Position numbers and translations under genes: made by a program. Positions 40,582 through 45,779 of a DNA stretch of 45,779 bases are shown here, piece after piece. Origin of the DNA: UBA3871 sp002392265. Its GTDB lineage: Bacteria > Bacillota > Clostridia > Peptostreptococcales > Anaerovoracaceae. Location of the stretch: assembly GCA_946614255.1 (NCBI GenBank), contig CAMOGS010000050.1, forward strand, positions 1 through 45,779, in the 5' to 3' direction. Position 1 is the stretch's first letter. Every line of letters begins with the position of its first letter. The notes beneath the pieces are model-generated. The model had not been told where the DNA came from. It did not search any database and saw only the letters and a program-made list of their open reading frames with translations.

Positions 40582-41718
40582 CTACATTTTGCGCAATAAA
40601 TCAACCAGCGGAGGAATTTCTGAAAGAATCCTCGCAATATCCTCTTCGGTGTTGTATTCGCCAAGCGAGAGCCTGAGGGCACCTCTTGCAAGTTCTTCAG
40701 ATCTGCCTATTGCAAGCATGACATGCGACGGCTTGACCGACCCGGAGGCACAGGCACTGCCCGAAGAAGCGCATATCCCCTTCCCGCTTAGCAGCAGCAC
40801 CAGCTCTTCGCCCGAAATGCCTTCGAAGCAGAAGCTTACAGTGCCCGGCAGTCTGTTTTGAGTGGCACCGTTTAGGAAGCTCCCCGGTATCTTTGAAAGC
40901 CCTGCGATAAGCTTTTCTGAAAGGTCTCGGACATTTGCCGCATTTTCGTCCATGGCCCCTGCGCTTTCCTTAAGCGCCGCTGCCATCCCTACTATGGCAG
41001 GAACATTCTCGGTACCGGCGCGCTTTCCTCTTTCCTGCGCGCCGCCCAGAATGATGCTTTTTAGTTCTATGCCGGATTTTACGTAAAGAACTCCTATGCC
41101 CTTTGGTCCGTGGAATTTATGTGCCGAAAGAGACAGCATATCAATGTTATCTTTTTTAACATCTACCTTTATGTGGCCTACAGCCTGTACGGCATCCGTG
41201 TGAAAAAGAACCCCTTTTCTCCTGCAGACTTCACCGATTTCGGCAATCGGAAGTATTGATCCTATTTCGTTGTTTGCATACATCGCTGTAACAAGACATG
41301 TATCCGGTCTGATTGCATTTTCTACCTGCGAGGCTGTAATGTTGTCGTTTTCCAGAGGGGTAAGCAGCTCGATCACAAAGCCTTCGTCGCTCAAGCTTTC
41401 GAGAGTTTCCAGCACAGCGTGGTGTTCAAAGGCTGTGGAAAGTATATGTTTCTTTCCGGTGCGTGCCCCAATTCTTGCCGCCGAGATTATTGCCTGGTTG
41501 TCGGCTTCGCTGCCACCCGATGTAAAATATATTTCCTTTGGAGAGCAGTTTAATACTTCCGCTATTTCTTCCCGTGCCCGCTGAATTGCGGCAGCCGCTT
41601 TCTGCCCCGCAACATGCATGCTTGAAGGATTTCCGCACTCTTCCGTCAGATACGGAATCATTGCATCTAGTGCCTTTTCGCTCAATTTCGTCGTTGCGGC
41701 GTTATCTATATATATCAT
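40582..41718 (-). CDS. nifS: Cysteine desulfurase (NifS/IscS type)
   Basis: 378 residues. YIDNAATTKLSEKALDAM, EIYFTSGGSEADNQAI, MYANNEIGSI, FHTDAVQAVGHI, and PLP-binding Lys in LSLSAHKFHGPKGIGVLY. The catalytic Cys lies in GICASSGSACASGSVKPSHV. It takes sulfur from L-cysteine to form an enzyme persulfide. Position directly before mnmA suggests sulfur supply for tRNA 2-thiouridine; no iscU or sufU lies nearby, though a general role is not excluded. AAGGA is eight bases before the ATG. Confidence 0.94.
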   Translation of the reverse strand: MIYIDNAATTKLSEKALDAMIPYLTEECGNPSSMHVAGQKAAAAIQRAREEIAEVLNCSPKEIYFTSGGSEADNQAIISAARIGARTGKKHILSTAFEHHAVLETLESLSDEGFVIELLTPLENDNITASQVENAIRPDTCLVTAMYANNEIGSILPIAEIGEVCRRKGVLFHTDAVQAVGHIKVDVKKDNIDMLSLSAHKFHGPKGIGVLYVKSGIELKSIILGGAQERGKRAGTENVPAIVGMAAALKESAGAMDENAANVRDLSEKLIAGLSKIPGSFLNGATQNRLPGTVSFCFEGISGEELVLLLSGKGICASSGSACASGSVKPSHVMLAIGRSEELARGALRLSLGEYNTEEDIARILSEIPPLVDLLRKM

Positions 41719-41766
41719 TTGATTATTCCTTGCTTTCTTTGCAATATTAAAGTATGGATGAAATAT

Positions 41767-41772
41767 ATTATA
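41767..41772 (-). promoter_or_regulatory. Extended -10 promoter element of the nifS-mnmA row
   Basis: TATAAT preceded by TGA (extended -10) 49 bp upstream of the nifS start. The -35 region overlaps the T-tract of the tRNA-Leu terminator and is a poor match. Confidence 0.55.
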
Positions 41773-41790
41773 TCATACTGCAGTGAACGG

Positions 41791-41837
41791 AAAAACAAAA
41801 ATCCGAACCATATTCACCTGTGAATACTGTTCGGATT
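41791..41837 (-). terminator. Intrinsic terminator after tRNA-Leu
   Basis: AATCCGAAC (41829-41837) pairs with GTTCGGATT (41800-41808); inside, TATTCAC pairs with GTGAATA, giving a long two-part stem. TTTTGTTTTT follows at 41791-41799 on the minus strand. Confidence 0.9.
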
Positions 41838-41842
41838 ATCTG

Positions 41843-41927
41843 TGGTGCGGATAACAGGACTCGAACCTGCACGGTGTTGCCACAGGAACCTAAATCCTGC
41901 GCGTCTGCCAATTCCGCCATATCCGCA
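41843..41927 (-). tRNA. tRNA-Leu (anticodon UAG)
   Basis: The 85-base minus-strand sequence folds into a class II tRNA: acceptor TGCGGAT/ATCCGCA, D-loop with GGCAGACGCG, anticodon loop TTTAGGT with UAG, a variable arm, T-loop GGTTCGAGTCC, and encoded CCA (41843-41845). Confidence 0.95.
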
Positions 41928-41956
41928 TATGTGCCTCTCAAAAGTGCAACAACATA

Positions 41957-41985
41957 ATTTTAATTGATAGCCATACAAAAATCAA
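41957..41985 (-). promoter_or_regulatory. Promoter of tRNA-Leu
   Basis: TTGATT (41980-41985), 17-bp spacer and TAAAAT (41957-41962), about 30 bp before the mature tRNA 5' end. Confidence 0.65.
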
Positions 41986-42008
41986 GGCTTTTCGCTCCTG
42001 AAGATATG

Positions 42009-42040
42009 AAAAAGCGCGCCGCAAAATAATGCAGCGCACT
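42009..42040 (-). terminator. Intrinsic terminator after alr
   Basis: AGTGCGCTGC (42031-42040) pairs with GCGGCGCGCT (42013-42022) allowing G-T pairs, 8-base loop, then TTTTT. It begins 26 bp after the alr stop. Confidence 0.82.
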
Positions 42041-42065
42041 CTTCGCTTTTATTGATTTATTTCTG

Positions 42066-43235
42066 CTACATTCTTAGCATAAGTTCTTTTTCGACCACAG
42101 CTCCGCCTCTCATGTACATTCTCGGCACACGCTTGCTGACCGCGCAAGTAAGCTCATAAGGAATGGTGCCCGCAATTTCGGAGAGAGAGTCTATATCGTT
42201 ATGCTCGCCGAAAATTTCAATTTCGGAGCCGACATCTATGCTATCCTTTCCGGTCAGGTCTATCATCGCCATATCCATACAGATTTTTCCGCGCTGAGGC
42301 GCAAGACCCTCTTCGGTCCAAAGGCTGCACCTGCTTGAAAGCGAGCGCAAAAATCCGTCAGCATAGCCGTACGGGATGACGCCCATTCTGGTCTGCTTGT
42401 CGGTAACGTAAATTCCGCCATAGCTAATTGCCGTGCCCTTTGGGTAAATTTTCACCGTGCTTACTGTGGTCTTCAGCGCCATGACCGGCTTTAATCCGAG
42501 CTCTTTTGAATACTGCCCGTAGCCGTAAAGGAGGAGTCCCGGCCGCACCATGTCGAGGTAGGTCTTCGGAAATCTCGCGGTTGCGCCTGAGTTTGCGCAG
42601 TGGCGGATTTTAAAATCTCTACCGACTTCCTTTTCGACAGCCAGCACCACATCGCGGAAGAGCGTAAACTGCTTTTCGGTATATTCATCTGCAGTGCTAC
42701 CCTCCATATCGGCCATCGCAAAGTGGGTAAAGATGCCCTCTGCGTAAAGTCCCGGCAGATTGCAGGCATTTGCCATACCTCCGATTCCTATGCTGAAATA
42801 ATCTCCCACACAGATATAACCGAGGCGCGACATTCCTGTATCCACCTTTATATGGATTTTCAGAGTTTCGCCAAGCTTCTGGCATTCTTCGCTGTACTCT
42901 ATAGCCTTTGCTTCGCAGGAAACCGCCTGGGTGATGTCATATTTAATCAGGCGTCCGACCTGCTCCTTTGGCGTATGGCCCAAAATCAGAATCGGCATTT
43001 TTATGCCGTTTAATCTCAGCTCCATCGCCTCGTCAATGCTGCTTACCGCAAGGTAATCCGCGCCGAGGTCTTCAAGAGTACGAGCGACCATCACAGCTCC
43101 GTGCCCATAGGCATCAGCCTTTACAACGCCGAGAAACTTCACCTTTTCACCTATGAGCTCTCTGAGTTTTCTATAGTTGTGTTCTAGGGCATCTAGGTTT
43201 ATTTCCGCCCAAGTTCTGACAAGTGTCGATTCCAA
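42066..43235 (-). CDS. alr: Alanine racemase
   Basis: 389 residues. TWAEINLDALEHNYRKLRE begins the PLP barrel; catalytic Lys in VVKADAYGHGAVMVA; ICVGDYFSIG; HCANSGATARFP; the second-base Tyr region is VIPYGYADGFLRSLS; GKICMDMAMIDLT and the C-terminal VPRMYM complete the family set. It makes D-alanine for peptidoglycan. The start codon is TTG (43235), supported by GGAGG six bases upstream and by the conserved WAEINLDAL at residue 9; no ATG exists near. A terminator follows the gene. Confidence 0.95.
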   Translation of the reverse strand: MESTLVRTWAEINLDALEHNYRKLRELIGEKVKFLGVVKADAYGHGAVMVARTLEDLGADYLAVSSIDEAMELRLNGIKMPILILGHTPKEQVGRLIKYDITQAVSCEAKAIEYSEECQKLGETLKIHIKVDTGMSRLGYICVGDYFSIGIGGMANACNLPGLYAEGIFTHFAMADMEGSTADEYTEKQFTLFRDVVLAVEKEVGRDFKIRHCANSGATARFPKTYLDMVRPGLLLYGYGQYSKELGLKPVMALKTTVSTVKIYPKGTAISYGGIYVTDKQTRMGVIPYGYADGFLRSLSSRCSLWTEEGLAPQRGKICMDMAMIDLTGKDSIDVGSEIEIFGEHNDIDSLSEIAGTIPYELTCAVSKRVPRMYMRGGAVVEKELMLRM

Positions 43236-43261
43236 ATTACACCTCCGTATAACCCCATCTA

Positions 43262-43267
43262 ATTATA
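43262..43267 (-). promoter_or_regulatory. Extended -10 promoter element of alr
   Basis: TATAAT preceded by TGG, 27 bp upstream of the TTG start. The -35 position coincides with the T-tract of the hicA terminator and is AT-rich without a clear TTGACA. Confidence 0.5.
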
Positions 43268-43283
43268 CCACACTAAAATGCAT

Positions 43284-43309
43284 TAAAAAAGCAGCTTAAA
43301 CAAGCTGCT
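43284..43309 (-). terminator. Terminator after hicA
   Basis: AGCAGCTT (43302-43309) and AAGCTGCT (43290-43297) form a perfect stem with a 4-base loop, followed by TTTTTT on the minus strand. The hicA stop TAG overlaps the stem. The same stem sequence is used by the terminator at 45553. Confidence 0.85.
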
Positions 43310-43502
43310 AAAAATGATAATCAACCCCACACTGTTTCATAATTGCATTAGCTGTATGTCTTGATTTAACAAATACCGGAACTGTTACATTTGTGCATGT
43401 CAAAGGACTGTACCATATATCATGGTCACCTTTCCCATGTCTTACGAAATAGCATCCGCTCTGTTTAAGTATTTTCCTAATTTCTTTCTCGAAACTTGCC
43501 AT
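43308..43502 (-). CDS. hicA: HicA-family mRNA interferase toxin
   Basis: 64 residues. 'IRKILKQSGCYFVRHGKGDHDIWYSP' is the HicA double-stranded-RNA-binding-like fold with the catalytic His region, and 'VTVPVFVKSRHTANAIMKQCGV' its conserved C-terminal half. HicA toxins cleave mRNA independent of the ribosome. Its ATG overlaps the antitoxin stop as TAATG, so it is translated by coupling. The order antitoxin then toxin is the reverse of classic hicAB. Confidence 0.85.
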   Translation of the reverse strand: MASFEKEIRKILKQSGCYFVRHGKGDHDIWYSPLTCTNVTVPVFVKSRHTANAIMKQCGVDYHF

Positions 43503-43717
43503 TATGCTGTCATCCTCTGATGATATTCAGACTTCATTGTGAGGGACTTCATAGGTGGTAAATTGTTAAGTTCAAGGAGTTCAGGAATGGCATACTTAAC
43601 TCGCTCCAAAAGTGCATCGAACGAGCCTGATTCCAAAACAAGTCCCGGTATATTTTCTCCCGTAGCAACCCAAACGCAGGTTTCTTCGTCCCATAAGAAA
43701 TTAACTATGTATTCCAT
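43502..43717 (-). CDS. hicB: HicB-like antitoxin (DUF1902 type)
   Basis: 71 residues. 'YIVNFLWDEETCVWVATGENIPGLVLESGSFDALLERVKYAIPELLELN' is the degenerate RNase-H-like HicB/DUF1902 domain; no separate DNA-binding helix-turn-helix or ribbon-helix-helix follows. It should bind and block HicA. Start: AAAGGAG stands seven bases before ATG 43717 and four before ATG 43720; either is possible. The frame extends to 43741 without support. Confidence 0.82.
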   Translation of the reverse strand: MEYIVNFLWDEETCVWVATGENIPGLVLESGSFDALLERVKYAIPELLELNNLPPMKSLTMKSEYHQRMTA

Positions 43718-43752
43718 CATAAATCTCCTTTCTCCTATCATATTACAGACAG

Positions 43753-43782
43753 ATTATACCATGTACTCACATTTTCAGTCAA
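43753..43782 (-). promoter_or_regulatory. Promoter of hicBA
   Basis: TTGACT (43777-43782), 18-bp spacer, TATAAT (43753-43758) preceded by TGG. It stands back to back with the GH5 promoter. Confidence 0.75.
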
Positions 43783-43815
43783 TAAACATTACTGTCCAAA
43801 GCCACCAGAATGCGG

Positions 43816-43821
43816 TATAAT
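43816..43821 (+). promoter_or_regulatory. -10 element of the SLH-GH5 gene
   Basis: TATAAT preceded by CGG, 58 bp upstream of the ATG. The -35 region is weak (TGTCCA at a 17-bp spacing). Confidence 0.5.
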
Positions 43822-43878
43822 TAGTGTAAATGTTACGTGTACATCATAATAAAAGTTGAAAGTGAATGGAGAAACAAA

Positions 43879-45522
43879 ATGTTGAAAATGTTTTTTAACA
43901 ATGAAAGGCTTCGCGTTTTCCCTGCGCTGCTTGCGGTTTTGATGTTCATCTGCCTTATGGCTGCATGCGGCACGCCTTCTGATGCGCTTGATGTTTCGCA
44001 AAACAAGGTGCCAAGCTTTACGGATACCGCTAAAACCGCATGGTATTACGATGCCGTAACCGATATGGCGGAAAAAGGACTCTTAAAGGGCTACGAAGAC
44101 GGCACCTTCAGACCCTCGGCCACAATTTCCCGCGGTGAGTTCATAACTATAATCTCCCGCATTCTGGGGATTGAAGCTCCTGCCACTGACAGCTACTGGG
44201 CAAGCAGCAATATCGAGGCCGTCCGCGACAAGGCAGGGTGCTGGGTTATATGGAATCTGCCGGACTACAAGGGCGATATTACCAGAGAAGAAGCGGCCTC
44301 CGTTCTGATGCTTTCTCTTTTTCCAAATGCGGATCAGGGCGACTGGAATGCAGTGACCTCTGCAATCAAGGACTTTAACTCCGTAACCGCAAACTATCAG
44401 TATCTTGTGGAACAGGCCTACGCAAACGATATCCTAACAGGCTACGAGGATGGTACATTTGTGCCAAAGGGAAATCTCACCCGTGCCGAGGCCTGCACAA
44501 TTATATACAAGGCGTTCAAGAAGGGAAACTTTGAAAATGCAGGCTCGGGCAGCGATGCAGGCGAAACTTCCGCACCGGCAGTTACAGAAAGCTACACCCC
44601 TGATACCCCTGATGTTACACGCAAGGGCGGAGTTTCCGATAACGGATGGCTCAAGGTAGTGGGCACTCAGCTCTCGAACGAGAAGGGCGAGCCTGTCGTT
44701 CTCCACGGCATGTCTTCGCACGGCATCCAGTGGTTCTCCGAGTTCCTGTCAAAGGATGCGATTAAGTTCACTGCGGACAGCGGTGCAAACATATTCAGAA
44801 TTGCAATGTATGTCGAGGAAAACGGATATATGACAGACAAAGCAGCCGCAAAGGAAAGAGTCTTCTCAGCGGTAAATACAGCGGTAAGTCAGGATATGTA
44901 TGTAATCATCGACTGGCATATATTAAACGGCAACACCGCAAATCCTATGAATTACAAAGCGGAGGCGATTAATTTCTTTGATGAGGTTTCAAAGAAGTAC
45001 GCTTCCACTCCGAATGTAATATACGAGATTTGCAACGAGCCAAACGGAAATATCACATGGAGCGATAATATCAAGCCTTATGCTGAGGCGGTAATCCCTG
45101 TTATCAGAAAGAACTCCCCGGATTCGATTGTTTTAATCGGTACACCTACATGGAGCCAGGATGTGGATGCTGCGGCAAAGGACCCTGTATCATTTAAGAA
45201 TATAATGTATTCCTTCCACTTCTATGCAGGTACTCACGGTCAGAACTTACGCGACAAGGTAGATACCGCGCTGAAGCTCGGAGCGCCAATCTTTGTCACT
45301 GAGTGGGGCACCAGCGATGCAAGCGGAAACGGTGGCCCTTATCTCGACAAGGCAGCTGAATGGATGAGCTTTATGACAAAGAGAGCACTTAGCTGGTGCA
45401 ACTGGTCGCTTTGCGATAAATCCGAAGCTTCTGCGGCACTCAAAAACGGTGCCTACAGCGATAAAAAACTTACAGCCTCCGACCTTTCAAAGTCGGGTAA
45501 ATATGTCTTTGCAAACTTCTAG
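43879..45522 (+). CDS. Surface lipoprotein with SLH repeats and a GH5 endoglucanase domain
   Basis: 547 residues. Lipoprotein signal with lipobox LMAAC (Cys30). Residues about 45-97 are an SLH repeat (SFTDTAKTAWYYDAV...GLLKGYEDGTFRP, TISRGEF), about 105-150 a weaker one, about 160-213 a third (ILTGYEDGTFVPKGNLTRAEA). A Ser/Thr/Pro linker leads to a GH5 (subfamily 2-like) barrel from about 255: VVLHGMSSHGIQWF, VIIDWHILNG, IYEICNEPNG (acid/base E387), SFHFYAGTHG and FVTEWGTSDASGNGG (nucleophile E475). It should cut beta-1,4-glucan at the cell surface. Start: GGAG is seven bases before ATG 43879; an in-frame start at 43837 would spoil the signal peptide. Confidence 0.92.
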   Translation: MLKMFFNNERLRVFPALLAVLMFICLMAACGTPSDALDVSQNKVPSFTDTAKTAWYYDAVTDMAEKGLLKGYEDGTFRPSATISRGEFITIISRILGIEAPATDSYWASSNIEAVRDKAGCWVIWNLPDYKGDITREEAASVLMLSLFPNADQGDWNAVTSAIKDFNSVTANYQYLVEQAYANDILTGYEDGTFVPKGNLTRAEACTIIYKAFKKGNFENAGSGSDAGETSAPAVTESYTPDTPDVTRKGGVSDNGWLKVVGTQLSNEKGEPVVLHGMSSHGIQWFSEFLSKDAIKFTADSGANIFRIAMYVEENGYMTDKAAAKERVFSAVNTAVSQDMYVIIDWHILNGNTANPMNYKAEAINFFDEVSKKYASTPNVIYEICNEPNGNITWSDNIKPYAEAVIPVIRKNSPDSIVLIGTPTWSQDVDAAAKDPVSFKNIMYSFHFYAGTHGQNLRDKVDTALKLGAPIFVTEWGTSDASGNGGPYLDKAAEWMSFMTKRALSWCNWSLCDKSEASAALKNGAYSDKKLTASDLSKSGKYVFANF

Positions 45523-45552
45523 CAACTAAACAATAAAACAATCATGGCAATA

Positions 45553-45580
45553 AAAAAGCAGCTTATGTAAGCTGCTTTTT
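45553..45580 (+). terminator. Bidirectional terminator between the GH5 gene and tRNA-Glu
   Basis: A perfect 12-bp stem (AAAAAGCAGCTT 45553-45564; AAGCTGCTTTTT 45569-45580) with loop ATGT gives T-runs on both strands. It ends the cellulase transcript from the left and the 5S/tRNA-Glu transcript from the right. Confidence 0.92.
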
Positions 45581-45583
45581 GAA

Positions 45584-45658
45584 TGGTGACCCCATCGAGA
45601 ATCGAACTCGAGTTACCGCCGTGAAAGGGCGATGTCTTAACCGCTTGACCATGGGGCC
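45584..45658 (-). tRNA. tRNA-Glu (anticodon UUC)
   Basis: 75 bases on the minus strand: acceptor GGCCCCA/TGGGGTC (one G-T pair), D-loop GGTCAAGCGGTTAAGAC, anticodon loop CTTTCAC with UUC, T-loop GTTCGATTC, encoded CCA (45584-45586). It follows the 5S rRNA at 9 bp, part of an rRNA operon tail. Confidence 0.96.
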
Positions 45659-45667
45659 TAAAAAAAA

Positions 45668-45779
45668 CCGGCAACGTCCTACTTTCCCAGGCAGTCTCCC
45701 ACCAAGTATCATCGGCGCTAAGGAGCTTAACTACTGTGTTCGAGATGGGAACAGGTGTGGCCTCCCCGCTATAGTCACC
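45668..45779 (-). rRNA. rrf: 5S ribosomal RNA (5' end cut by the window edge)
   Basis: The reverse complement reads GGTGACTATAGCGGGGAGG, CCCATCTCGAACACAG, GTTAAGCTCCTTAGCGCCGA, GGTGGGAGACTGCCTGGG and ends with AGGACGTTGCCGG, the standard 5S landmarks in order. About 112 bases are present; only a few 5' bases are missing. 23S and 16S genes presumably lie beyond the right edge. Confidence 0.95.

Overview
The window looks like the chromosome of an anaerobic Clostridia-type member of the Bacillota. The evidence is a FliD-FliS-FliT flagellar tail, WhiA and RapZ, an AddA-type helicase/nuclease, a SpoVB/MurJ-like flippase, an S-layer-homology lipoprotein cellulase, strong Shine-Dalgarno sequences with several GTG/TTG starts, and encoded CCA on both tRNAs. 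Polysaccharide hydrolases (GH26, GH5), a lysine-fermentation type enzyme (Kce), FeoAB and many flavin or Fe-S proteins suggest a gut or rumen-like anoxic habitat; that habitat is inference. No prophage, insertion sequence with a transposase, or CRISPR array was found.

Layout. 1-2.7 kb (+): end of a flagellar cluster, fliD (5' truncated by the window), fliS and fliT, closed by a bidirectional terminator. 2.7-5.0 kb (-): a c-di-GMP pair, an HD-GYP phosphodiesterase and a J-domain protein carrying a degenerate GGDEF domain. 5.1-20.7 kb (-): a run of ten tightly packed genes from a strong promoter at 20.8 kb: DUF308 membrane protein, AI-2E-type exporter, two FAD flavoproteins, a GH26 hydrolase, gpmI, a MOP flippase, addA, a fused feoA-feoB, and a small Cys-rich membrane protein. 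20.9-23.6 kb (-): whiA, kce and rapZ, where kce sits in the place usually held by yvcK. 23.7-34.2 kb (-): PHP phosphoesterase, murB with a Cys-every-third-residue insert, a catalytically degenerate Fic protein, MgtC, the aspartate-family genes thrB, thrC, asd and lysC, a biotin-domain-less pyruvate/oxaloacetate carboxyltransferase, and a MoaA-like protein that has lost its Fe-S cysteines.

34.2-35.1 kb holds a phosphoesterase flanked by two pairs of REP-like palindromic repeats. 35.0-37.1 kb (+): pyrR-uraA with a strong promoter and a leader hairpin that looks like an attenuator. 37.1-41.7 kb (-): nifS-mnmA (tRNA thiolation) followed by xthA, a ferredoxin-fused aldo/keto reductase and a GNAT acetyltransferase. 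41.8-43.7 kb (-): tRNA-Leu, alr and an antitoxin-first hicBA pair. 43.8-45.5 kb (+): a lipoprotein with SLH repeats and a GH5 cellulase domain. 45.55-45.78 kb (-): tRNA-Glu and the 3' part of a 5S rRNA, the tail of an rRNA operon that enters from the right edge.

Most notable: three intact genes keep a recognisable enzyme fold but have lost its signature catalytic residues (MoaA-like at 33.3 kb, Fic at 25.4 kb, GGDEF at 2.7 kb). There is also an approximately 117-bp imperfect palindrome between asd and lysC, and a tandem-duplication-derived CXX repeat inside MurB. All functional statements come from reading the sequence; no database search was possible.
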